NCBI RefSeq assembly: GCF_026914265.1
Contig: NC_069126.1
Location: 23,351,473-23,415,472, forward strand
Source: Mya arenaria
Taxonomy: Eukaryota; Mollusca; Bivalvia; Myida; Myidae
Reading direction: 5' to 3'
DNA length: 64,000 nucleotides
The notes under the pieces are model-generated. The model saw only the letters and a list, made by a program, of their open reading frames with translations. It was not told where the DNA came from and did no database searches. The position numbers and the translations under genes are program-made. Of the stretch, positions 37,380 to 49,655 are shown in pieces. Every line of letters starts with the position of its first letter. Within the stretch, counting starts at the first letter, position 1.

Positions 37380-39059
37380 AACAAGCTCTCTCAGATTAAC
37401 AAGAATTCCTACCGTCTTACTAGACAACTACAGTATCGCCTTCATCACGAAATCGTGTTTAGCCTTAACTCATAATTCGTTAAGATAATCGTTTGTTACT
37501 GGCTCTGAAATAAGCAGATCAAACTGTTTGTTAAATACAGTTAAGGCATGGAGCTCCTGATCAGCGAGTAGGTCATGAAAAACATCGATTGAATTCCTCC
37601 TGGTGCATTTTATAAGCTTGTCCGCAACTTCAATGTGTCAACTGGTGCACTGAAGGAATGTTGCATAAGAATGTTCTTTTTTATATAAGCAGCTAAAGTA
37701 CAATATAGTTTAGCCTTTATGATATGTGTGACCCGGGGAGTGTTTCATGAAACATTTGGTACCTCGCAGATATTTTCCTTAACAGTAATGCGATGTTAAA
37801 ACTCTCTCATTCGTCATGTATGGTGTCAATTATGAGAGGTCCTGAAAGAAAGTGCCCCCAAAACACTGGAACCAAAGATATAGGTTATTGAATGGCGTTC
37901 CCGGATAAATGTAATACCAGCTAGTGTGCAACCAGCTAACACCGACTTTCAATAATTTTATTTATTTTGGTCAGAAAATTAGAATAAGAGCTTACCATAA
38001 CAGTATTAATCAGATATTACAAGTATGCAAAGCACATATGTTGGTTTAACTTCTGATATAAATATCCTAATATATAGATTCGATAATCGGATAAAAAACA
38101 TGCTAATGACTTGTACCGACAAGCTCTTTCTGAATAACAACAACTCCTAGCGGCCATCTCAACATCTATCACCTCCAGAATGAAATCTTTATCATTTACT
38201 CATATTTTGGTCATAAAAATCACCGAGTGCCTGTCCCTCCTGGCGCGTCGAATCGGCCTGTCCGCAACATCATTGGGTCAATAGGTACGAAGATAAATAA
38301 TTCATGAGATAACAATGTTTTTTTATAACAGCGACTAAAGTACTTAAAATATCTCGTCAAGTATCCCATCCGTTACTTGGATGTTGCCAGTTTGTGTATG
38401 TTTTTGGGACGAAGAATATTACAGTTTTACAGATCGAATACTTTTGAATCATTCATTAAAATTATTTGTATTTCTTTCAAATTTTAAGAAAAAAATTGTA
38501 TTCTATAGATCAGATTATGTAAGCAAGTATCTAGCGAAAACCATATGTACAGTGTTAATTGTTGCAAGAGAGTGCTTTACAAAGTTTGGCAAGGAACACC
38601 ACACGAGGAACGAGTACAATGATGTCAGAAAGTGATGTCAATGTTTGAAAAGTTACAGACTACGATTGACAAGACTATTAATGAAGGAAAGTGGTTGTCA
38701 AATTTTGTCTCGACCACGATAGAGAAGTTTCTTGCTGCCAGAAAGTGTTTTTAATTATTAAAGGTACCGACAACGACTGATAAGTTAATTCAATATTTCA
38801 TGCGTTCTTTTAAAGTGAGTATTTACTCTTTAACATTTTAATAGGAAATATAATTCACTTCTCAGAAATGGAAAATTCTATTTAGATGAACAGTTGGACC
38901 TAAAATACTAAATCACTCATGAAAATATCGCATGGGTCAACTTCATATGGTTATATAAACTTATGTTGTTGTTGTATAAATTGTAATTGGACACAAACAT
39001 TGCAGTGTAGCTAAACATGGAACAATATTAAATCATTCATGAGAACTACTGGTTGTAAT

Positions 39060-39240
39060 TCTAATTCAATCTTGTGAGTTTGGTTAGTGGTCACCAAGCC
39101 GGAAAAGTGGGTTTTCTACGGGAACTCCGGTTTCCCCCACAACACAAGACCACACTCTCGTGCAACATCGTGCCAACGAGAGTGATTAATAGAAGTTGCA
39201 TTAGCTTGTTTCGCAATCGTTGTGAATTAAATAAGTTTAA
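39060..39240. repeat. Dispersed invertebrate-type repeat (CTCCGGTTTCCCCCAC)
   Basis: Contains GTGAGTTTGGTTAGTGGTCA, then GGGAACTCCGGTTTCCCCCA and CGAGAGTGATTAATAGAAGT. I recognise this block as recurring in molluscan genomic DNA, but there is no second copy here and I cannot name its family. Confidence 0.35.
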
Positions 39241-40116
39241 ACTAAACTAATATAAAAAGAAAATATAAATTACAAAAACACGTTATGTTTTATTTTTTAA
39301 CCCCCCAGAAAATTCAACTTTTCTATATTTTTAAGTCACTCTTTAAAACAGATGTAAACAATGAGCTAATGAGTACCATGTCAACACGTTCTGACACGTG
39401 TATATTTTTTGCTTACTGCTTGTCAATCATTAGAGAGACGTTTGTTTAGATACGGACCACGATGTATTGGTATGTTAAGTGTTTCGTGGATATGTTTTTG
39501 CTTAGCATATATACAGCCTTGAGATTAGACACAATGAATAAACATTTAGCACATATGTTACTACAAAATTGGTTTTGAAGTAGCCTTTTAGTTAAGACTT
39601 TTTTATGATTCAGAAATTTGGGCGATGATATTAACATATAATATTTACATATCACGTCATTTGTACTGAATACTATCAAACACATTAAGTATGTTGATCT
39701 AAAATAAAGTTGTTTCAAATCCGTTCTTGCCTGAAGCAGGTATGTTCAAGTACAATTGCACGCATAATGAAGTCTTGGCAAGTAATATAATTACTGTAGA
39801 CATTTCAGATTTGCGACAAATTAATGAAACGCACACTACATAGCGTAATTTAAATATCATTAACTAGAGTATATGAGAAAACTATACATTCGTTATTTAT
39901 ATACACTTGAAGGGCTTAGTATTGGTGTACTTAGACTTTCTTCCATTTGCAGGACTGAAGCCACAGGGTGAATATTGGCTGGAAACATCGATGCAATTCC
40001 AACTAAAGAAGACTAAAATTGGATAAATTCTAGTTGTTGTGATATATGTGAGAATATTTTGTGAATTGTGTATGTGAAATTGCAGCTCTTAAGCACAAAT
40101 CGTAAATCACGAAAAA

Positions 40117-43100
40117 ATGGAGATTGTTTTACTATGTCTTTTTGTAGTTTTATCGATTACGTTAGCGACAATGGTGTTAGTGAAATCCAAGGGTGCCCGG
40201 AGCCCGCCAGGCCCACGTGGACTCCCTTATTTTGGGAAGGCATTTAGTTTTCCTGTTGACTCCGCCTATCTGCAGTTCTCCGAGTGGGCGCGCAAGTTTG
40301 GGGATATTTTCATGTTCAGTATGTTTGGAACAAAGGTTGTGGTATTGAACAGTCCAGATCTCATCAAGAAGGCCTTTGCCGGGAAAGAGTTGGCTTTGAA
40401 GCTAAGCGACAGGCCCCCGTCTTTCATTGGACACTTTGTTGGAAATGGATACAAAGACATTCTGTTCAGAAGGTATGATGAGTTGTGTTCAAAATTGAAG
40501 TCTGTGACTTTAAAGGCCATGTACACTGCGAGGAATGGAAATCCAGACTTCGACGATATGCAGATGGCGGAAATAAACGATTACGTACGGAAAATAACGA
40601 ACAGCAACGGAGACACGAATATTATAGCGCCACTACAAGCGACTCTTTGTAAGCTGATAGGAATTATGGTACGAACATGTTAATTAACGCTCATCGTAAA
40701 TAAAAATGTAAAAGTATTTAGCTTAACTGGTAATTGACATTAGTTTGCAAGCATAAGCTGCTCGAGCATTTAATGCTCAAGGAACATAACCTGCAGAAAG
40801 ACATGCTACCGTTGTCTTTATTTTGTTCAAGGATGTTTCAATACTTTCATTTGATAAAACTTGAAGCCTTTTAAATCAAGATGACTTTTATCTGTCCATC
40901 AAACTTAGCCACATACTACTACAATACCACTTGGATATTAGTATGACAGAGATATAATCAAACATGTTTGGATTATATTATCAATACAATAAGTGCGTTA
41001 CTTACAAACTGAACTTGAACACACAGGCCCAAGATTGTATGAACAAATGTTAAACATATATTACCATATGTAGTAAAATACACAACTTCGTATTTACCGT
41101 AGGCACGTGTACCGTTTTTAGTTATGAATATTGATGCAAAATAACTTAAAGCCCTAATTCCGATACATGTCTTAGCATATTGAGGAACATTAATATGACG
41201 ATTAGTTTCAATACTAGTTTACAGGCAAACGCCTTGTGGATGACGATCCGGTTCTGCAGGCGATTGCAAGTTTTGATGACGTAGGCAATGAGCTCATCAA
41301 TCCAGCCGTACACTTAGTCTTCAAGGTAGCGCCCTGGATCAGATACCTGCCAGGCTACTATGGTAACCTGTACCGAAAGGTTATGGCGAGCACGAAAACC
41401 CTTCGGAATGAACTAGTATATAAATTGAAGGTTTGTTTTCAAATTACGTATGAACATTGTAATCGCTAAGACTAATATTTTTGCTACTCTAAGGTGCTGT
41501 TGACCAGTTATTGTTCGTATAACAGTTGTATAGTAAATTGTACAAAAATGAAAATGTCATTACCAAGCCTTCTTTTAATTTTGCGCCATATTATAGACCC
41601 AGCCTCCAGACGACAGAGTGAGTCTGCTTTCAGAGTTGTTCAAATTGCAGACAACAGAAAGCTGGATAACAGACGACCACGTGCTCGGCGTTATCATGGA
41701 TCTCATTAACACGTGTAAGTTAAAGACTGGTCTAGCCGGCTTTTGTATACGCAATATCAGTATTATTTATTTTATAACAAGTAACATGACGTGTTTTACA
41801 TTTTTTACGTGTTTACTATACAATGAGCCTATTATATAGCTACACTATTTTGATATTTTTTTATAAAAGAAGACCTGAAATGTTTCAGTTGTACAATCCT
41901 TATTTATTTTCAAAATGTTCTTTCATTTGATGAAACATCAAATAACATTCTGGATTTATGATTACAATTCCAAACTTCAATACTGAATCTTTCCAGCGAC
42001 GCTTACGTCACGTGGTGTGTTGTCTGGGGTTCTGTTTCTGCTTGTCCACCACCCACACATGCAAACGAAAATTCAACAAGAGATTGATGATGTCATAGGC
42101 CCGAAGAGGCAGCCCTCAGCAGACGACATGAATAAAATGCCATATACACACGCCTGCATACTGGAAACACTTAGGTTTGTACTATGAATTATGGTATAAA
42201 AAATAATAAAAAACACACAATTTAAGGACAGAATGACGCAGAGCTGTTTTCCGACAAAATGCAAATCAAATGCCATACCAATAATGCAACTTAATATAAG
42301 CATATTCTTTAACTAATACATTTACACATATACAGCACTACCATAGCAAAACAATACTTAAATTAAATTAAGAGCAAATAAAAAAACGGAAAAATACAAC
42401 AAAACAAATTACATATTCATGTACATAAATATTGCTCTAAATGTGAATTCTACATGAAGTATAACTGATATAGTTTTATAGCATTTTTATGGAACATCGC
42501 ATTTTGGTCCTGACCAGGTGTTTAAAAGTCTTTTGAATTCTTTAAATTTGTCAACTTGTCTATATACATTTGGAAGGTTGTTCCACACCTGGGCAGCCTT
42601 AATACGAAACGATTTTCCATATGTTGAAGTTCTTACCCTAGAAATGTCATTCGTGTTTACAAAACTGTAACTGTATGAAGGTGTTTTATCAAATTAAACA
42701 AGATCATGTAAATGTTCTGGTGAAATACCATGTAAGAACTTAAAAGTTTCAATAGTTCTTGTTTAAATCCTTCCAGCATGAAGGGTTGACAAATTAAAGC
42801 GATTTAATAGATCTTCATTAGATGAGTTCAAATCGTAATATACTATTCGAAGGGCCCTCTATTGAATTTTTCAGACTTGTTCTTACTACAAAAATGCCAA
42901 ATGATATGATAATAGTTAAAATTTGATCTGATAAAAAGATTTAAAGAAAAGAAGTTTGTTCTTTTCTTTTTTTCTTTTTCGTAAGTCTGTTCTTTTCAGA
43001 GAGAATTTTGAAGAATGTTTAGTCGAGTTACCTCTTTTTTGCATAGGTGTGATATTTGTGTGTCAAATTTTAACATTTAATCCAGTTCCACTCCTAGAAG

Positions 43101-46100
43101 TTTGACCCGTCCATCACATTGTTTTGTGTTGCTATATATAGTGGATGAGTCAATTTCATTGTGTGTTTTACCAATTGATAAAGCTTGAAATCTGTCTGCC
43201 TTTGCGTGCATTTGATTAAATGAGGACCAGCCAAAGAGTTGATTGCTTTCTGTTTCTAGTGTTGACTATACTAAATCTTTATTTTGGTGCCAGTACGAAA
43301 TAGCGTTGTCATCAGCATATTGTAGAGATGGGTATTACTGGTAAAAAAGAATATGTCGTTTATGAAGATGTTGAAGATCAGAGGCCCTAGTATGGACCCC
43401 TGAGGGACACCCTTGAAAATATGTTGCCATGTTAGTGTGTGGTCACCTAATTTGACTTTTTTTCTTTCTTAGAGGTAACGTTTTAGTAGACCACATGATT
43501 TATCAGTGAGACCATAATACTGGAGTTTTTGGATGATGAGGTAATGCGGAAAACAGTCGAAAGCCTCCGACAAGTCCATTTGTTTGGCCCTTACATAGTC
43601 GTTGTTATTAAGAACTAACTTCCAGTTCACCACAAGCCTTAAAAGTGTAGTGTGACATCCAAAGTTTGGGCTAAAATCAGCAAGGTACGGGTTGAAAATG
43701 TTGTCAGAGCGGGTTACCAACTGATCATGTATCATTCGTTCAAGTCTGTTTAATCGTATTGGTAGTATGCTTACTGGTCTATCCTTCTTTCAAATAATTG
43801 GTCATCTTTTTGTAAAATGGTGTCACTTGTGTAAGTTTTTTCGGGAATTGGCCAAGTTTAATCATTGTGTTTGCTATATTGCGAGTAGGTTATGCTAGTG
43901 ATTCTTTCCCTGCTATAGTAACTGTTGATGGTATTCCGTCGATCCCAAGACCTTTTTGAGGGTTGATATTCTGGATAATCATTTTGACAGTGTTTTCATT
44001 GACAGGTTGAAAGTCAAAATCTGAGATGTTTTTTTTTCTCAATGGCTTGTAAACGTGGGTGCTTATTGTTAACCGCGACATTACTGTCGATATCAATATT
44101 TATACTAGGTTAATGTTAAGATGGTTGGCCACTTGTGTTTGGTCTGTGATAAGTTCGTTTTATTTTTTCTTGAGTATAATTGGACTATCTGACTTGTTAG
44201 TGCTCTTTTAAGATAAAAAAGGTTGCATAGTACGCCAAATATCTTCTAATTTAGGCCCGCCTCCACATCTCTCCTGAAAGTATGTTGTGATTGCCTGTCA
44301 TCTGACCTTTGTTTTAAGCTTTCTTAGTGTGGTATATTCCTTCCTGTAAGTATTACTTCTGTTGTTCAAGTATTGGTGTTTGGCTTGTCTTCTTTTATTA
44401 ATAATGTTCCAGTATTGTGAATTCATATAAGGTGTTTTTGTGTTTGATAGGTGCATGCTCGTCTACCACTTGACGTAACAAAGTTGTATGAGACAAGTAA
44501 ACATCACTAACACAATTAAAGACATGGCAAGCCTGAAAAGATTCATAAGACAAACCATGGTTAAAAGCTGCAGGATCAAAATGGTTATATGATTTCAAAA
44601 TTACTTCTTTTTAGTACGTGAAGGACTATGTTCTTTGAGCCGATTAGTTTCTATATTATGACAATCACGTAGACCACAGTTGAAATTTATGGTGTTCCTT
44701 AAAAGGATTTTACTATTTGTCGTAATTAAATCATTAGTGTTGGATTGTGGGTTTCGGTAAAACAATTCAACCTTTTTACAAGATAAGCGAGATTAAAATT
44801 CTGACAAATTGTATATTGCAATTGTCTTTTTAGAGAACAATTCATGTCGCAACTGCATAACATTATCACATTTAGAGTACATGTTGTCATAACAGTTAGT
44901 TAAAGCTATTTTGAATATTCTATCAGACAATGATGGTTGTTTGGAAACAAAAAGAATACCCCATATTCTGTTTTTCATGTCAAGTTTCAGACACTCCATA
45001 CCCTTATTATTAAAGTTTGAATGTGTCTTGAAAGGGAGGTCATCTCGGAAGAAAACCACGAGTCAACCCCCTGTGTGTCTCTGTCTTTTCGTTGCATTTG
45101 GTATCTCTCTGCCTAAAAGGCTTGCGGTAGAAAGAGTTTTCTAACTTAGTTTCTGCAATTATCAACATGTCCGTTTTTAATCAAGGAGTTTTTCTTTAAG
45201 ATCAAACTTGTTGCGAATACTGTAAATGTTAAAATATGATAATACTAGTTGTATGAGGTGGGTCTGTTTAAAGGTGTTTAGTTCATCAAAGTATTCTGTA
45301 GTCGGGAAATCCAGTGTATACGCCTTTGTTGTTTGGTTGATAGGCTGCACATCATCCACGGAGCTGAGCAATGAGTCTGCAATAGGAAAAGAATGGTATA
45401 TTTTCTAATTATTTTGACAAGCTGGAAGTTCGCCGAAATTTTCTGGCAATATTTACGTTCTGTCATTTAACCTAAGTAAGATCGTCCACTTTAGTCAGAT
45501 TGTGAACCATGCAAGTGTTGCTATAACTATCTTGATCTGCATTTAATACTAGCCCCTGTTTGGCGTTGCGAACAGCTTTTTTATGCTCTGTGTCTTCAGA
45601 CTGAGACTTGTTGCTGTCGGTTCGTCCAAGCCACACTCGTACATCTATATCCATTGTAAAACCTCCATGTTAGGGTACCTTTTGCAGACATTAAACTCAC
45701 TGACGGGCATAATTTCATTCGTTATAATGGGTCTACGTAAAGGCCTTTGTCTGGTTGTAATAATCAAACAGGCGGGAACACTATAATATGTTCTCCATAT
45801 TTACTTTCGGCTGCAGTTACAACTCACACAGAACGAATGTTTGTGTTTGTCATTAAGTTAAATTTTCATAGACGGATACACTTATATTAAATGTAAAACC
45901 TGCACACTTTATATCCATCTGCAGTTACCAGAAGCACAAATAAATACTTCAACTGATAAACCTCTATATTTGGTTACATTTTGCAGGTACCAATCACATC
46001 TTGCCCTCAGTGCAACCCATACGAACGCAGAAGAAGACATAGAAATAGAGGGGTTCTTCATTCCTAAAGGCACGTCCGTAAGTATATGGATTGAATCTCA

Positions 46101-47774
46101 CTAACTCTTCTGAAATTAATGGTATCACGTGGAAGACGTTATATATACGCATTTAAGATGTATGGTCTCAAGCTTTGCCAAGACAAATTGGTACTCTATA
46201 ATAATTGTATGGATTTTAATCTTTGCTTGTCATTTGAATTATGTTTTAACCAAACCGGCAAAAAACAACACAATAAAACAAACTTCTTCCATTTCTTCTT
46301 CACCATTTTTCCCATGGATTGAAGTACACTTATATGATACTAGCCGTATTCCAAATAATGAACGAGATAATGTTTTGCTAAATAATCTTTATTCCCGAGA
46401 TAGCCTGGTCCTGATAACCTAATCAAGTGATTGGATGATTTTCTGTCTCGCCAACCGAGTAATTTCCTGATTTGTCTAGAACCAGCGTTTCTCAGCTGTT
46501 TTAGCGAAACGGCTGTTCCATTAAGCGGTTCAAATAGGCGCACTGCAGATTTGATGAATCTGAAACCCAACATATACCCTAAGATACCACAACATTTTTG
46601 TGGTGAGGAATTTCCATAAGTCTCTCCTTCGTGTTCGCTTTGATCTTCGGCACCTAATGGGTTTTAGTACGGATACAATTGATGTAATCGTATAAACACT
46701 CCACGTGTCATTTATGAATTGATAATAATTCATCTGAATTCTGAAGTAAACATATTGTTCATGCTTTTCACATTGAGACCCAAGCCCGTGCATACAAATT
46801 CATACGCCACAATAGCAATAATAAATACAAAAATAACGTTTCCACATGTACGTATCATCGGTTACACTAGCATTGCATTTGCAGGTGTATGGAAACCAAT
46901 GGCATGTGCATCACGACAAGCGCCTGTGGACGGAACCTTGGAGCTTCCGGCCTGAGCGGTTCCTGAAAGAGGACGGATCGCTGCTGCCAGAAACCAGCGA
47001 CCTTAGACACAGGTAACGTTACCCTCTAGGCATTTACGGATCAAGTGAACGCACTTATTATGTAAAGGCAACACTTAGTGTTTAAAATAGCATAATACAT
47101 TCGCTGTTATAAATTAATAATTATAGTGTCCGAATTTGAAAGCATACCCGAAGAATTTGTACAACATATTCGTATAAAAAACTTGAATTCTTGAGGTAAA
47201 GCAACAAGAAGCAATTAAAAATTTCATTTCATAGAACTTCTAAAAACGGCTAAAACACAATCGTTGAATGTATATAAATGTAATTGTAAATACCATCAAT
47301 TAAAATCTCGTACGGCAGACCAGAAGGTAAATTCGACAGGCTCAACTATACTTATATTAATAACGGTAAGAAGCAGAATGATCCCTGCCCTATTGGTATG
47401 GTAACAACCATATATATTCCGAAATACCAAAGCGTTTCTTAGGGCATAGGAACATATATCGGAAAAGCATATCAGGGTTGGCTTGCAAACTGGTTTTCTT
47501 TATTCATTTTTGCGTTTGCAGTTAATGCTACACTACCAATAAGCCATTCTCGTTTTATTTCAGATACTTCATGCCGTTTGGTGTGGGTTTCCGATCATGC
47601 ATGGGCGTGAAAACTACATACAGCCGGATGTTTTTCTTTGTCACCGCGTTGCTACGCAACAATGTGCTTCTCCAGCCAACTTCCGACAGCTTGCCGTCTG
47701 CAGACCCTATGATGCTCACTCCGGGAACAGTCCTCCAGGCGCCAGAATTCACATGCAGAGTTGTGCCCCGTTGA
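40117..47774 (+). CDS. Cytochrome P450 B (CYP clan 2-like), seven coding exons, intact
   Basis: Paralogue of P450-A, probably a membrane-anchored microsomal monooxygenase of unknown substrate. Exons: 40117-40668, 41218-41430, 41597-41714, 41997-42174, 45987-46077, 46885-47012 and 47564-47774. All introns are GT-AG. Every exon length and phase equals P450-A, giving 496 residues. The N-terminal anchor is followed by PPGPRGLPYFG. The K-helix is ETLR (351-354), PERF is complete (FRPERF, 405-410), and the heme loop FGVGFRSCMG has Cys439. The I-helix is NTSTLTS rather than AGx(D/E)T, and the C-helix lacks the Trp of WxxxR, both as in P450-A. Intron 4 is enlarged by an antisense LINE. Exon 2 was started at 41218 (after CTAG), not after TTTACAG, because it keeps the paralogue's length and phase. 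Confidence 0.93.
42480..45656 (-). pseudogene. Degenerate LINE (endonuclease + reverse transcriptase) in intron 4 of P450-B
   Basis: A non-LTR retrotransposon antisense to the host gene. From 5' to 3' on the minus strand: NIYSIRNKFD near 45230 (start of an APE-type endonuclease); VFFRDDLPFKT to WGILFVSKQPS (45059-44900, endonuclease core); NPQKGLGIDGIPS near 43950 (RT); QMDLSEAFDCF-HYLI near 43570; GVPQGSILGPLIFNIFINDI near 43400; YADD near 43320; and a C-terminal AAQVWNNLPNVYRQVDKFKE followed by CDVP and stop near 42490. Several frameshifts and stops interrupt it. It looks jockey/CR1-like, but the clade is not certain. No poly-A tail or target-site duplication was identified. Confidence 0.8.
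45657..45986 (+). repeat. Diverged splice-acceptor minisatellite before exon 5 of P450-B
   Basis: Degenerate units with TGTAAAACCTCCATGTT-TTTGCAG, CTGCAGTTACAACTCAC and ATCTGCAGTTACCAG end at the true acceptor TTTTGCAG|GTACCAATCAC (exon start 45987). Acceptor-like AGs lie at about 45687, 45816, 45924 and 45986. It is homologous in unit and position to 8054-8690 in P450-A but far more decayed. Confidence 0.65.
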
Positions 47775-47832
47775 TCGAATCTTCAAATGTTATGTTTCCC
47801 TATTAATCGTTAATTTATTTAATATAGTGTTC

Positions 47833-47838
47833 ATTAAA
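47833..47838 (+). promoter_or_regulatory. Candidate polyadenylation signal of P450-B
   Basis: ATTAAA, the common variant hexamer, about 60 nt after the stop. It is followed by a T-rich and TG-rich stretch. Confidence 0.35.
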
Positions 47839-49655
47839 ATGTGTGCCAATAATTGCCTTTTACCTGTGTTTTATACATTGTTATTTTTTTGTTATTTATG
47901 AATGATTATCTTGTTGTTAATCATTATGCATATTTGTCGTTTATCCGATCTTTTATCGGTTATAAAGTTATTTTGATGCGTGTGTTGTCTGAATGTGTTG
48001 TTTGTATTAGCGTACGACTGTATGTGTTGTTTAAACGTTTGTGTATCTAGTTCATTGTCGTTTTGGCATTATCCTTGTGTTTTAAAACAGGGCTTAGTTT
48101 TGAATTGTCGACTAATGGTCATGTCTGTGTAGTTTTCAATTTATTATTGATATTTTAGAAACCTTTACTTTACCTGTGGTCTTGTCCCGTTAGGTAGTTC
48201 ATTGTTATAGGACCTAACCGCAGGTAAGTCCCCACGCCCATTCTTTAGAGTTTTTTTCTTTCCGTACTACGACGGCAAAACATATATACCTTTTAGTTTC
48301 ATTTCACATTTTATGTTGAATAAGATACGTACTTGGAAACGCATAAATTTGTTTGAGGCAATGTTTTGTTGCTAATTTTATGAAACATTGTTTAATACAA
48401 ATGCTGCCTGAAGTATTATATTTTGCATTATAGTAATTGAAAAAATATAGAATGATATTTGATTATTTGCAATTAGAATACAGTCGTTACATTGATACTG
48501 GTTTATATTAGTTTTTGTATTTGATATTTTGTTAAAATTGTAAAACAGAACTAAATGATTTCAAATTACTTGTTCTTCCTGTACACGGGCGTGAAATCGT
48601 CCTTTGGCATGCACGAATGTGTTATGAGGCTTTTTTTATCGAAAGTACAAAACGTTTGATTGGACTATAACAATTTTATCTGATAATAATAAAACATGCT
48701 TTCAGAGGTTGTATTTAAAGCTAATACCTCATGCGTGAGAGAAGGACAGCTCATCCAACTGACTATTCTAAATCTTTCTACTATTTTTTTAGTTGACTTT
48801 AACCGTTGCAAAAATGACAACTATTATATCGCATTTAAAAACATGTAGCGTATATGTTTGCATATGTTGGTGTTTAATACTGGCAATCAACAGAAAATGG
48901 AACAGGAACAGAGAGAGCGCAAGCCCAGTCCAGTCGTTCCATTTTCTGTTGATCGTAAAGATTTAACATTAACTTGTGTTTTGCCCAATGACTCTATCCC
49001 TCTCGACTAAGTCAATTGAATGTAAGGAATTAGAAGCCACGTGATAATTTGGCGCGAAAGGCGTGTAGTTTACAGTTTGATTGAAGCGATTCGAAACTGG
49101 TTGGTTATAACAAACACAGTCAATTATGTCAGATTTGTTTAACTTATGTGTGATGCAAATTTTGCAAATTATTAATGTACACAAAATTGTTGGAAAACCT
49201 CCATTAAATTATTGAAAGTTATCAGTTTCCAATCAAAATCGATGTTCTTTGTGATCATATGAGCAGATGGTATTTAAGGCAGATCCCTGTCGGATTTTGT
49301 CAGGCTGGATTAGCCGCTGGCGGGACTCTTTGTTTTCCCAAGCGATGGAGATGTATAGTGCCGAGAGGAATTTCGGTTCAAGGTGTAACAACACTTGCAC
49401 TTTGGTTGATTGAGAGGTAGCTTAGCCTAGACGATTCTGCAATACTATGTATCCCGAGTGATCGTTTTCGATAAGATAAGGTCGAGAAAGTAGAATTGTT
49501 GCTGTGGGTCGCGCACTTTTCACATCGTTGGAGTTAAAAGATGCATTTAACACTGTTGTAAGCTACTTACGTAAACGTAATTCACCGTGAAAAAGTATCG
49601 GTAAGTCATTCCGTTTCATGAACGCACAGGTTTAATACCATATAGTCATTTATAC
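47839..49655. other. Intergenic between P450-B and the P450-C block
   Basis: AT-rich, no gene recognised. It contains only the hairpin listed at 48886-48953. Confidence 0.4.
48886..48953. repeat. Perfect 18-bp inverted repeat, 32-nt loop
   Basis: ATCAACAGAAAATGGAAC (48886-48903) and its exact complement GTTCCATTTTCTGTTGAT (48936-48953). The loop is purine-rich (GAGAGAGCG). No terminator or small-RNA context is evident. Confidence 0.8.

Larger units (their letters stand above)
35403..40116 (+). other. Upstream region of P450-B
   Basis: No gene is recognised. Segments are repeated elsewhere. 35800-36060 is related to 50205-50470 (GTTAAGTGTTTAAGTCATTG and the following 200 bp). About 36590-37690 is partly repeated at 37730-38340 (ACTGGAACCAAA, AACACCGACTTTCAAT). 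A GTCCGCAAC-TCAA block occurs three times (37620, 38265, 52215). The ATG context is GAAAAAATGG. GCAGGACTGAAG near 39950 is shared with the P450-A leader. Confidence 0.6.

Noticed and set aside
13824..40117. Shared bidirectional promoter for the two P450 genes
   Set aside because: The start codons are 26 kb apart, with a tandem duplication and many repeats between them. Each gene has its own leader.
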